Source: Leucosporidium creatinivorum
Taxonomy: Eukaryota > Basidiomycota > Microbotryomycetes > Leucosporidiales > Leucosporidiaceae
Length of the DNA stretch: 64,000 nucleotides
Direction of reading: 5' to 3'
Assembly (NCBI GenBank): GCA_001600635.1
Contig: BCKL01000005.1
Location: forward strand, 251,581 to 315,580
This document shows positions 23,190-33,949 of this stretch, one piece after another. A program made the translations under genes and the position numbers. The notes below the pieces were generated by a model that was not told the DNA's origin, did no database searches, and was given only the letters and a program-made list of their open reading frames with translations. Position 1 is the first letter of the stretch; each line of letters begins with the position of its first letter.

Positions 23190-23379
23190 GTTCGAAAATG
23201 AGACTTTGACGCGACAAGCAGGTAAAGAGCGGAGGACAAGAGTTGACGGGCTCGACTTGGCCTCTTGGAACCGCCCAAATCCGCTGCACTTTGACAGTGC
23301 CCGCTGACCGACTTTCGCTGCTGTTCTAGAGTACACCTCGCTACACTCGCTATCGCCCTACATCCTCACTCTTCCTGGG

Positions 23380-26300
23380 ATGCTCTCCCGACTTAAACGA
23401 CGCACCCCCTCCTCCTCGCTCGTCGACGCCGATTTGGACTCGGCTGCAGACGACTACATCGACCAGGCCCAGCAGCAAGCAGCGAACGGTGCAGATCCAG
23501 CTTCACCTACACCTTCCCATCGGTCTCGAGGGGACAAGAACGCTTCGGCCTCTGCTGGGCACCTCGCTGCTGCCAGCGCGAGTGCCAACGGTCGGACCCT
23601 TTCGCCTGCTCGCGCCTCGAATGGCCGGGCATCGCGCTCCTCCAGCTTTGGCTCGTTCGTCGAGAAACGGCCTACCAGTCTCTTGGTCCCAGAAGGGCTC
23701 AACGGCTACCGCGGCGGAGCGTCAGGTGGGGGTCAAGACGGCGGCAGCGTGGCCAATATCGGCAAGGGCTCGCTCACGCTCGACCACCTCGACAGTACCA
23801 GCAGTAACGGAAATGCTCGTGCTCCCGAGCTGCTCGTCGTGAGCGACGGCCTGCAGTCGCGCGACTCGCTGGACTCGACCGACCTCCGCACTCCCGTTCC
23901 CGGCCAACAGGACGCCTACTTCTACCCATCCGCTACGTCCTCCACCACCACCTCATCCATGGCAACAGGCGGTACTCGCTCCCGCTCCAATACGACCAAT
24001 GGAGAAGCTCCCTCGGGCCTCAGCGCCCTCGCCGGTCTCAACTCGCCTAGCGGAGGAGCAGCGACCCTCGACCCCAACTCTAATACCTCGGGACCCCCCT
24101 CACGCTCCTTCTCTCGTCAAGGCTCCCGCTCTTCCTCCGTCAACTCTCAGCAATACCCCGACTCCCTCTCTCTTCGCCCACCCGTCTCGGGCGCGTCCCC
24201 CGCCTCGCGCCCGACGATGAAGAAGCAACGTTCGATGCAAGGAGGTATCGCTGGAGCACTCGCCTACAGCGGAGTCGCCCTCGCATCCCCCAGCCCGAGC
24301 ATGCGTCAACCTCTCAACCTCGCCCGAGTGCCGACCGCAGGGAGCGGGACGTTGAGCGCGAGAGACAGCTACGAGGGCAGCGAGGATGGGAGGAGCGAGT
24401 ACGGCGATGGAACGCTCGTGAGCGTGGATCAGCTGGGCGATTTCGACGATGTCGTCAGCCAGCTGGGCACAGGATACGCCGTTGCTAGCAGCAAGAGGAA
24501 CGCCGAGTTCCACGCCATCTTCAAGAACATCCCAGACGACGACTACCTCATCGAAGGTACGCTCATCTCTTCCTCTGTGTACTGAGCCTCGGCTCGCGCG
24601 CTACATAGCTGACCGTTGGCGCCGATCTGATCCGTCCTCCCACTTTCGCTTCTCACCCCGCTCGCAGACTACGGCTGCGCCCTTCAACGCGAGATCCTCA
24701 TCCAAGGCCGCCTCTACATCTCGGAGCATCATCTTTCATTCAACGCCAACATCTTCGGATGGGTTACCACCCTCACCCTTCCCTTTGCCGAAGTCGTCTC
24801 CATCGAGAAGCGCATGACCGCCTATGTCATCCCCAACGCCATTCAAGTCACTACACTACACGCACGGGTAGGTTCCTCCTCTCTCCTCCTCTATTGCCCA
24901 GCTCGCTGACCGTGTCTTACGCCTCTCTTCGTTTCCCTCCCTTCCCTCCTGTCTTCCCCTCCCCCTTCTCCTCTACCCACACCACAGCACACCTTCGCCT
25001 CCTTCCTCTCACGCGACACGACCTACGACCTCATCGGCAACATCTGGCGGATGGTCCACCCCGTCGTCCCCGCCTCTGCCGCCCTCCCCGACTCAGCTCA
25101 ACACGACTCGGACGACGAGAATGACCACCGCAACGATGCTGATGGTCGCTCCATGGACTCGCACGATCACGAAGACGACGTACCGGCCACAACTAAGCCC
25201 AAGAAGAAGCGGCTGCGAGGGTTGCGGAGGAGGGGAGATACGGGCGCGAGCAGCGAGGGTGGGAAAGGCGGAGGAGGAGCGGCGCAGGGAGCATCGGGCG
25301 CGTCGGGTAGCCCGAGGAATGGGACGCCGAGGGCGGAGACGAAGGTTCATCCTATTACGACGGATTCCTGCCCCACGCTCAAGGATCTGAAGGAGGTCGC
25401 TATGGACTCGGTCTTCCCCTCGGCGCCCGAGAAGATTTACAACCTCATGTTCACCAGCGGGTTCATGAAGGACTTCTGGTCCGAGAACCAGAAGCTGCTC
25501 GGTACGTCCTCGCGCTCTCCGCCTTTGCTCGGCGCTCATTGACCTTCCTCTACCCTCTCCCGCGCCCACCTCTCATTCTCATCCCCCCTCGACATTCAAC
25601 AGAGCTGCAAATCTCCGACTGGGCCCCCGAGAAGTCCGGCTCCAACCTCCTCGCCCGCTCCATGTCCTACATCAAGCCCCTCAACGGTTCGATCGGTCCC
25701 AAGCAAACGAAATGCCTCATCACCGACGAGTCGGCGCACGTCGACTTCGACGACTTTGTCTGCGTGATTACGACGACGAGGACGCCTGATGTGCCGAGTG
25801 GTGGGAGCTTTAGCGTCAAGACGAGGACGAGCATGACTTGGGCGAAGGGGAATTCGTGTAGGGTCGTTGTGACGACGGGGGTCGAGTGGACGGGGAGGAG
25901 TTTTGTCAAGGGTGAGTAGTAGTGGTCTCTAGCGTCTCGTCGCTCTGTTCTCGCCGTTCGCTACTCCAAGAGCGGCTCAATCTAACACCTCGCTCCTTCC
26001 CTCTCCCTTTCCCTCGCGCCTCTTCCCCTCTTCGCTCAATCAGGCATCATCGACCGGTCCTGCATTGAAGGACAGAAGACGTATCACGCCGACCTCGAGA
26101 AGGCCATGCGGCACTACATCCAGCAGCACCGCTCCGAATTCCTTGAGGAAGGTCAAGACGTCGACGCCCAATCCGTAGCCGACACGGCCTCGCTCACCGA
26201 CGGCGGCGGAGGATCCTCCACTCGCGCAACCGATGCTCTCGACAGTACGGGCGACGTCAACAAGAAGGAAGACGGCCGAGGCGGACCCATCACCACCGTT

Positions 26301-26723
26301 TTGCGAGCCATCGCCGGCACGCTCTCGGATCTCGTGGGCGGTCTTTCGCCCACCAGCGCAGGTCTCGCATTCGTCGTCCTGGTCCTCGTGCTCAGCAATC
26401 TCTGGACCCTCGCCTCTCGACCGACGTCCGGCTCGGTCAGCCCAGGATCAAGAACCAGTCGAGCCCCTCCTTCTCGCCATGGCTCGGACAGGACGCCCGA
26501 TCAGGTCGCTCTCGCTGTGAGGGATGTGTTGAGAGACTTCTTCAACGATGCGGCGGCGGGCGGTCATGCTGGAGGAGCAGCAGGAGCAGGGACCAGCGAG
26601 GGAGCAGTATCGCCGAAGGTGCCGTTGGATCCAAAGGCTGAGGCGGAGGAGATTCGGGCCCTGTTGGATGGACTGCAGGAGCGGATTGCGAGGTTGAGGG
26701 GAGCGTTGGAGCATGTCGAGTGA
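23380..26723 (+). CDS. LAM/Ltc-type sterol transporter (GRAM + VASt + TM)
   Basis: Probable ER membrane protein that moves sterol at contact sites, like yeast Lam1-6. Five exons (23380-24556, 24668-24867, 24988-25501, 25603-25911, 26044-26723) give 959 aa. Residues 1 to about 370 are Ser-rich and disordered. The GRAM domain begins at about 376 (FHAIFKNIPDDDYLIEDYGCALQ, then GRLYISEHHLSFNANIFGW). The VASt (StART-like) domain is at about 555-750 (SVFPSAPEKIYNLMF, KDFWSENQKLLELQISDW, GRSFVKGIIDRSCIEGQK). One membrane segment (SAGLAFVVLVLVLSNLW) sits near 835, and a short coiled coil ends the protein. Domain order matches the family well. Which of the yeast paralogues it equals cannot be said. 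Confidence 0.93.
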
Positions 26724-26931
26724 TGTGGCGGCGAGTAGGATCGTAGGGGAGGCGGCGCCGAGTCGGCGGGGGACCATGGACCTTTTCTTGGCTAGCGAGG
26801 TTGATTTAGGTGTTGGAAAGATGTGTTGTACAGGATACAAGATATGAGAACTACGCCCAGGTCCCTCCTGCTACTACTGCTGCTGCCTCAGCGAGACACC
26901 TCGACTCGACGAAAGCTGGTCGGTCCGCTCT

Positions 26932-27328
26932 TTACAGAGCCTTGGAAGGAAGCTGGGTGGGGAGGCTGTAGGGCAGCAAAAGGTCAGCTATCATACTTCG
27001 ACTCTCCGCTGCCGCTCTCCCAACGTACATGTTGACTGCAGAGCGAAGAAGGCGGGTCAGCAAGCTGAGCGAGCGAAAACAAGAGCAAGGCGCAAACTCA
27101 CAGCGCTTCTTGATGGTGACACGGTGGCGGGAGAACTTGTCATCGGGGGAGAAGCGAGCTGTAGATATGGTACAGAAGATCAGCGAGCTGCTTGGAGCGC
27201 CGCGAAAGCCGAGCGAGCGAGGACTGACCAGGGTGAGCCGACTTTGAGATGCGACCGGTTCCAGTCTCGACCTTCTTGAGGGTGTACAGGCGGGTGCCAT
27301 CGGGCTGCGAGTGGTACATGAGGTGCAT
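26932..27328 (-). CDS. NOP10: H/ACA snoRNP subunit Nop10
   Basis: Small zinc-ribbon-derived core protein of H/ACA snoRNPs, needed for rRNA pseudouridylation. Four exons (27328-27229, 27158-27102, 27035-27029, 26965-26932) give 65 aa, the usual size. The sequence opens [11 protein letters not shown], continues [11 protein letters not shown] and [24 protein letters not shown], all typical. Exon 3 is only 7 nt. It is needed to join KKRF to the C-terminal [12 protein letters not shown]; reading through instead gives an unconserved tail. Both flanking introns have good splice sites. Confidence 0.93.
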
Positions 27329-27451
27329 GGCTGTAGAAGAGGGGGGGCGACGAACGACGAGAAGTGGACGGGACGAAGCTAAGAGCGAAGCTGGCTTCGA
27401 GTCGCGGCTTTAGCTATCCCCGCATTTCTGCTTCGCTACAACTCGTTCCAA

Positions 27452-28461
27452 ATGGCTCCTCCCGCTCGTTGGACTGTTCTGCTACGTGAAGCGCTGGAGC
27501 AGAGCATGAAGGAATCGCCCGATAGCATCTCCTACGCTATCGCCTCCAACGCCTTTCCCTCCACGCCGAGCGTGCGTTTCGTCGTGCACAGAGGCTTTGT
27601 CAACGAGCGCAGGTGAGCAGGATACTCTTAAGACTGCTGGCGTCTCGCCTGAGCTTACCCGACTCACCCGCAGGCCAAACGAGGACGAGAGCTGGTCGTT
27701 GAACCCCACCATCGGCGAGGACGGACAGGCGCTCGTGAACGACAACATGCTGGTCACCACAGACGTTCGGTGAGCTCTAGATATCCGTAGCCACCTCTGG
27801 CGTCTCTCGCTGACCCTTCGCACCCTCTGCAGCGGCCCCAAAGCCTCTCAAATTGCCGCCTCCTCCCCCATCTCGCTTGCCTGGTGGCTGCTACCGACTA
27901 AGACCCAATTTCGAATCACTGCAAACGCCTTCATCTTCCCGCCACCCTCCCACCCTCTTCACTCCAAGTTCCCCGCCGATCGTCTGTCTCCCTCGCCGAA
28001 CTTCGACTGGGAGGCCGAGCGCCTGAGGATCTGGCGCAAGATGAGCCCCGACTTGCGCGCTTCATTCGTCAGGCCTACGCCTGGTACCAAGCTCGAGGAG
28101 GACCCGGAGAAGTGGCCGACGAAGCTGCCGACGGATTTGGAGGCCAAGACCGAGGAGGAGAAGCGGTTGGTGAAGCAAGGTGCGCTCGAGTATCGCCGCG
28201 TGTAGGACTTTCGCTGACATGGTCGGTATCCTACAGCTTTGGAGAACTTCGCCTTGATTGTTTTGGAGCCGCACAGCGTTGATCTGTGAGTTCGCTCGCT
28301 TCTCGGCGATGAGTCGTCGCTGTCAGCCTCGGCCGGGGCGCAAGGAGAGCTAATCACTCGCGTGCGTTTTCACCAGGTGCGAGCTCGGCACCGTACCCAA
28401 CAAGCGCACCTCCTTCACCCTCACCGACGGCACTTGGGTCGAAGACTCGCTCGCCCCTTGA
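27452..28461 (+). CDS. PNPO-like FMN-binding split-barrel protein
   Basis: Resembles the pyridoxamine 5'-phosphate oxidase-like (Alr4036-type) FMN-binding family, often annotated as PNPO-related in fungi. Five exons (27452-27612, 27674-27769, 27833-28179, 28237-28285, 28377-28461) give 245 aa. Recognisable parts: PSVRFVVHRGFVNE near residue 37 (a strand pair seen in these proteins), LVTTDVRGPKASQI, ISLAWWLLPTKTQFRITANAF, LRIWRKMSPDLRASFVRPTPG, and FALIVLEPHSVDLCELG near the end. The WWL-TQFRI block matches the family's flavin/dimer core. The exact substrate is unknown; a role in vitamin B6 metabolism is only a family guess. Confidence 0.82.
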
Positions 28462-28728
28462 TTCTACCGTTAAGCCCCCCCTCGGTCCAGCTTACTCACT
28501 TCCATACCCTCTCCCTGCGTTGCAACGATGCAGCAGTACCGTTTACACGTTCAACCGAGTGACTCGTGGCCTCCGTTCGACTCCCAGCGCCTCACATAAG
28601 CCGTGACTCGCTATTCAGCCGTTCACCACCCGCACGATCTCCGTGAATCTGCTCGACCTCTGCTAAACGCTTGCTCTGCGCCTCTCTCTTCTTCCTACCA
28701 CTCGCAACCTCATCTACTACGATCCAAG

Positions 28729-29938
28729 ATGCTCACCTTCAGCCTCAGCAAGCTTCTGCACCGCAACAAGAAAATCGACAAGACTGCCGAGGTCCTCGAG
28801 TGAGTGCTCTGCTCGTGCGAAAGACCCTCTCGCTCTGAAGTTGGCGCTCATCCCTCGCTTACATCTACAGGGCTTCGTCGAGCTCCCATCCTACCCTCCC
28901 CACCGAGCTCACCCTCGCCATCTTCTCCCTCGCCGCCTCCGACCCTCTCTCGGGGCAAGCTGCTCTCGCCTCCTTCGCTCGTCTCTGTACGGCAACTGAA
29001 GCCTGGGTTAAGGGCCGCCTCTACCAACATCCCATCATCACCTCGGTCCACCAACTCACCCTCTTTCGCAAGACGCTCAAGAAGAGCAAGCGACTCGCTG
29101 CTCTCGTCGAAGGGCTCACGCTCGATGGCGCGGATGAGGTGCTGGGAAGGAAGAGCCTCACTCCGAGCTTGCCGGAGGTGATGAGAGTTGCGCCAGGCCT
29201 CGTCTCGCTCGAGATCCGGAACGCCGTCATCCATTCGCTCGTCAACTTTGTCGGCGCCGAACGTGAGTGCTTCAGCTCTGTCTTCTCGCTTCCCTCGACT
29301 GAGCGGACTCTCCGTCTTCTCGCCTTGCAGATATCACCCATCTCAACCTCTCCAACACCCTCCTCACCGACCGCACCTCCACCGCCTTCCACCTCCCCAC
29401 CCTCGCAACGCTCCCCGCTCTCCAATCGCTCATCCTCTCACACACCTCCTTCCTCCCTTCCACGGCCACGACCTTCCTCACACACACCATCCGCCCGACC
29501 CTTCGTCGTCTTGAGCTACAAGGCAACTGCACTCTCTCCGGTCCCGGGCATAAGAGGGCGATGTGCGAGGTCGAGCAAACCGAGCTGCTCGGGGGGTTGG
29601 AGGAGTTGGTGTTGGGCGAGGGTGGGGAGATACTGGGCGATGAGGATACGCTGGAGGGGAGACGGGAGGCGATGGCGAGGATGCTGACGAAAATGGGGAG
29701 ATTGAGGTGGCTGGAGGTCGCTGCCGAGCTCGTGGATCTAGACGGGCAGGGGTTGGTGAAGCAGTTGCCGGCGGGATTGAGGAAATTGGTGGTGCGTGGA
29801 GAGGTTAGAGCTGAGGCATTATCGTTGAGTTGTATCAGTGAGGACGGGAAGACACGGGAGGAGAAGACAAGGACGAAGGAGCTGAGGCGGTTTGTTGCAG
29901 GATGCGAAGGGAGGGGAATGTCGGTGCTAGTGGCGTGA
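28729..29938 (+). CDS. F-box/LRR-like protein C1
   Basis: Three exons (28729-28799, 28871-29262, 29331-29938) give 356 aa. After a short basic leader (MLTFSLSKLLHRNKK) the motif LPTELTLAIFSLA at about residue 32 is F-box-like, and leucine-rich strands follow (LVEGLTLDG, LVSLEIRNA, LQSLILSH, RRLELQGN, GLRKLVVRG). It differs from A1/A3 in sequence and exon number. The next gene (C2) is a tandem copy. Function as an SCF receptor is inferred only from this architecture. Confidence 0.75.
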
Positions 29939-30485
29939 GTAGATTGTTCGTGTAGCAGTCTAGAGAATTGTTATTATGGTAAAGCTTCCCTAACTCACTG
30001 CACTCGAGAGCTTTACACGTCTCCTCGAGGCCTCGCGAAGGCTCAAAGTCTGCGCCGAGAGCTTAGGCGTTTGTCGTTTGGCATCCAGCCTTGGCCTAGC
30101 TGGGGCTGCTGTATCACAGTCAGCCCTCACGAGCTGCACCTATCTTCTTAGCAACATGTCAGCATTCTCACGGGCGTCGCTCGCCCCTCGGCGACGGCAA
30201 CTCGAAGGAGAGTCATTTCCTCCAAGAAACTGATCCTCGCCCTCCTCGCCAGTCTTCGTCTTCGAGCTTGCAGGCCTTCATGCGTTCTGTCTTCTTCATC
30301 GAATTCGCCAGCAAGTCCCGAGTTACGGGTCGGTCCTCAAAAGGACCGTTCGTAAGCCATTGTCTTGGCGCATTTACCGGCGCTCCCGAACGGTTCTCCG
30401 CTTCAGTCTCAAGTCGCCTCTTGCCTTCTTCCTCTTCGTTCTCTCGTCTTGCTTCCTTTAGCAGCAGCCTCTTGTACAGCTACAG
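29939..30485. promoter_or_regulatory. Spacer between tandem F-box genes C1 and C2
   Basis: 547 bp containing the 3' flank of C1 and the promoter of C2. No other gene was recognised. Confidence 0.5.
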
Positions 30486-31692
30486 ATGCCATCCTTCAGC
30501 TTGAGCAGGTTCCTGCATCGCAACAAGCGGTTAGACCGAGCTGCAGCCGAAGCACTCCGGTCCGTCACCGGCTTCGCTACCCACTTCCTCTCGTTAAGCT
30601 GACTCGAACTCTCATACAATCGCACAGAGCTGCCTCGCCTTCTCATCGTACCCTTCCTACCGAGCTCACCCTCGCCATCTTCTGCCTCGCCGCTTTCCGA
30701 TCCCGTCTCGGGCCAGGCTGCACTCGCTTCCTTCGCTCGCCTCTGCACCGCAACTCAAGCCTGGGCCGAAGACCGCCTTGATCATCACCCTACCATTACC
30801 TCGGTGCACGACCTCGATATCTTCGCCAAGACCTTGAGGAAGAGCAAACGACTTGCCGCTCTGGTCGAAGGGCTCACACTCGACGGCGCCGACGAGACGC
30901 TCGGTCGAAAGAGTCTCACGCCGACCTTGCCTGACGTGATGAGAGTGGCGCCATCTCTTGTCTCGCTCGAGATCCGCAATGCCGTCGTACACTCGCTCGT
31001 CAATTTCATCGGCGCCGAGCGTAAGTAGCCTAGCTCTGCTTTTCGGTCAACCGAGAGCTCACCCTTCCTTCTACCACTCTGCAGATCTCCTACATCTCGC
31101 CCTCATCAACACTCGGCTCACGGACCGAACCAGCACGACGGCTTCGCACCCCTGCCTCGCAACTCTCCCATCACTCCGCTCCCTCATCCTCTCGCACACG
31201 TCTTTCCTCCCCTCCACCGCTACGACCTTCCTCACACATACCATCCGCCCGACACTCATCCACCTAGAACTACACGGCAACTGTACCCTCTCTGGACCGG
31301 AGGTCAAACGAGCCATGTGCGAAGTGGAGCAAGAAGCGCTGCTCGGCGGGTTGAAGGAGCTGGTGCTGGCTGAAGGCGGGGAGCTGATGGGTGATGACGA
31401 TACATTGGAGGGAAGGAGGGGAGCGATGGCGAGGATGTTGGGGAGGACAGGAAAGCTGCGGAAGTTGGAGGTCGCCGCCGAGCTGGTGAATTTGGCTGGG
31501 CATGGGCTGGTGAAGCAGTTGCCGGAGGGGTTGGAGGAGCTGGTGTTGCGTGCCGAAGTGGGGGAAGAAAGGTCAACGCAGGACAGTTTGAGTGAGAGGG
31601 AGAAGCTGTTGGAGCGGAGGCTCAAGGCGCAGGAGCTGGGGAGGTTTATTGAGGTTTGCGAGGGGAGGGGCGTATCGGTGGAGATAGCCTGA
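30486..31692 (+). pseudogene. F-box/LRR-like gene C2, tandem copy of C1 with a frameshift
   Basis: Three exons at the same positions as in C1 (30486-30559, 30628-31020, 31085-31692). The summed length, 1075 nt, is not a multiple of three. Comparison with C1 shows one extra T in the run at about 30694-30696: C1 reads LAASDPLSGQAAL, and C2 keeps the same amino acids only if the frame shifts there. Without it the protein stops early at about 30781. Downstream, the sequence (TLDGADETLGRKSLTP, LILSHTSFLPSTATTF) remains clean to its own stop. This suggests a very recent lesion or a sequence error. Confidence 0.75.
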
Positions 31693-31750
31693 GTGGACCG
31701 TCCATGCAGCATTGTGAACAGTAGAACCATTACCTCAGCTTCTCTCGCAT

Positions 31751-31933
31751 CTAGCGCAACAGGCTGAGAAACTTGCAGTCTCGCCCTGCGACCATCGAGA
31801 GGCTTCCCCTCAAGCTCAGCCTTCGGCGTTGGTCTGTCCACTCTCCTCCGGGGAAGGGCAGCGTGGCGGCGTACGCCTCTGTCGGCTGCTGCAGGCGGGT
31901 GCTGGTAGCTTGTTGATCTGGCTGAACTTCCAT
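31751..31933 (-). pseudogene. Truncated 5' end of an F-box gene (A3 copy in arm B)
   Basis: The ATG at 31933 opens MEVQPDQQATSTRLQQPTEA, which matches the first 26 codons of A3. Similarity ends abruptly after YAATLP at 31856, and 34 unrelated codons lead to a stop at 31751. The F-box itself is missing, so this is a remnant at the inner edge of the inverted duplication. Confidence 0.8.
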
Positions 31934-32406
31934 CGCGAGCGGTCGGAGGTGAGTGACGAGAAGCGAGGTGAGAGCGGGAGGGCAAGAGAGGGAGGGCTGG
32001 AGATGAGGCGAGCAGTCAAGAGGGGTGAGACGTGCAGGCGGGCCAGTAGCAATCTCAGACAGCGATACAGAGCTCAACTACATATTCTGAGCGATCCCTG
32101 TAGCGAGACACCATCACAATTGCTCAACCGAGCTCGCCCTCTTTTCGCCGAGCTTCCTCCTGCTCTCTCAGATTTAGCCGCTTCTGCACAGCATCGTCGG
32201 GGATGCCAGATGCAGAAATATGCACTGCTCTGCCCTACGGAGAGCCTTCGATGATCACTCCTGGCCCCCTGCTCTGCACCGCTCACTCTCCTCGGCGAAG
32301 CGGTGACTCGTGAGGGACTCCTCGCAGACAAGTGCACCTTCCTGCTCTTCTTCTTCTTTCCTGGTTCGCAACCGATCATCTGAGTTTCAAGTCGAGTTGT
32401 GCCGAG
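31934..32406. promoter_or_regulatory. Spacer between truncated A3 copy and family X copy B
   Basis: 473 bp, the mirror of 20254-20736. It should contain the promoter of family X copy B. Nothing else recognised. Confidence 0.5.
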
Positions 32407-33621
32407 ATGGATGGCTCTCTCTCCAACCACTTCGGCCCTGCAGAGCTCCAAGCTCTCCCCGAGCTTCGGCGTCTCGTCACCCCCGCCCACCTCCAGCCAA
32501 CGCGCAGGGTGTGGGAGGACAAACACATATCAAGCTATTTGAGACCTCTTATGTCATATGTGCAGCCTGCGGGAGCTCACAGGAGGACTCCCGACGAGGC
32601 GGCCGCTCTCCGAAGTGAGTATCGTGAGGCTTCCACTCGGCGGACTCTTTTCTGCGAGCTCTTTGTGGGGGTGGATCCGTTCTTCACTCGCCCTGCGCCT
32701 GGCGAGACAACACATGCTAGGTTGGATTCAATGGAGCATGAGAAGGCTGTGCAATTGGCAGCGTAAGTTCAGTCGAACTGGCAGCTCGGCGGTGTTCTGT
32801 GGCGCTAGCTGACGGCCGAATTCGTGCCAATACAGGGAGACGGTTGCGCAGGGAAAGACCGTAGATAATTCGCGCAAGCGTGGAGAGAGGTGGGACCGGC
32901 TGTATCACAGTTTCGTGGCGAAGGAGGACGACGCCGCCGAGGCCGCCCCGTCAAAGAAAGGCAGGCATGTCTTCCAGGCCCGACCTTTCGTTGAAGTAAG
33001 TCAAGCTCAAGGGCCTATCTCTAACACCCGCTTATACTACGCAAGCACAGCTCATGTTCCAAGGCTATTGCGGTCAGTTGTGTCTGACCTGCCGGCGGCG
33101 AAAGATCGCCGACCGCGAAACTGACCCTCGTCTCCTCCAAGTAGCGACGCTCCTCTAAAGCTACGCTCAGTCTGTAGCTCTCCGGATGGCCAGAGCTTGC
33201 CAGCGCATTCCTCAGACCTCGTCCCCCATCGTCTGGATTGGCTACCGAGATTGGGACAAGCTCAACGACTTCGACCGAGCCCGAGTCGTGCTATGCTGCA
33301 AGGAGTATGAGGAGGTGAGCTCAATTGACAGCATATTTTGGCTACCCTTGATTAGCTCACAGTCTGACCCGCAACAGTACGTTCACCGAGTCGTGGCGAG
33401 TCGACTTCTCGGGCACAGCGGGCTCGGCATAGTCAAGCCCCAGCATGTGACTCCGCATCTCGTTCAATGCAACCGGAATCTAGAGCTTACTAGCTCACTT
33501 TCTGCAGATGACCACTCGTCCCTACTTCGAGCTTCAACACCGGCATCTCCCCAGCCTCAGCTCGAGGCAAGCTCGGCGCTCGGGCGTATCGGAGGAGGAG
33601 CTTCGTAAGCGGTGGGAGTGA
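32407..33621 (+). CDS. Family X protein, copy B (uncharacterised)
   Basis: Unknown function. Six exons (32407-32762, 32836-32995, 33051-33072, 33178-33314, 33378-33461, 33508-33621) give 290 aa. The ends (MDGSLSNHFGPAEL at the start and EEELRKRWE at the stop) and the block ACQRIPQTSSPIVWIGY with DFDRARVVLCCKEYEE match copy A, while residues 30-150 have changed a lot. Exon 3 is 22 nt in both copies. All exon phases fit and no stop interrupts it, so copy B looks intact. The conserved twin Cys (LCCK) and the lone GYC before it might bind metal, but no standard zinc motif is present. Confidence 0.75.
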
Positions 33622-33949
33622 GGGTAGCCGACGAGCAGCTTCGGTGGAGTAGATACGAGAGTATCAGGAGCTTCTTGGTCTGTTGCAGGGGCACCAATCT
33701 GTAGCACATTCTCTCTCCTAAGCCGACTCATCTTGGCGCTCGCTCGAGAACAGCAGCCGCAACGTCGTCGACAGCAGAAGCGGTCCTTCTTTCAGCAAGC
33801 GCAGGGTTCACAACTCTTCTCAGCACCCTTCAGCTTCCGCTAGCGGCCTCACCCTCGTACAGCTGTCGGGCCTGCGAGAGCAAGCGAAGTCAGCCTCGGC
33901 CTAAGGCTCGGCCGCCTCCTCAAGGGCTCCACACAACTCACCTCCCATC
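33622..33949. other. Convergent 3' region of family X (B) and F-box gene B1
   Basis: 328 bp, corresponding to 18727-19054 in arm A. No gene seen. Confidence 0.5.

Noticed and set aside
33061-33180. Cys-rich stretch CGQLCLTCRRRK in family X copy B, suggestive of a zinc ribbon
   Set aside because: It lies in a 105-nt intron by comparison with copy A; splicing it out restores the conserved frame, so the Cys cluster is not translated.
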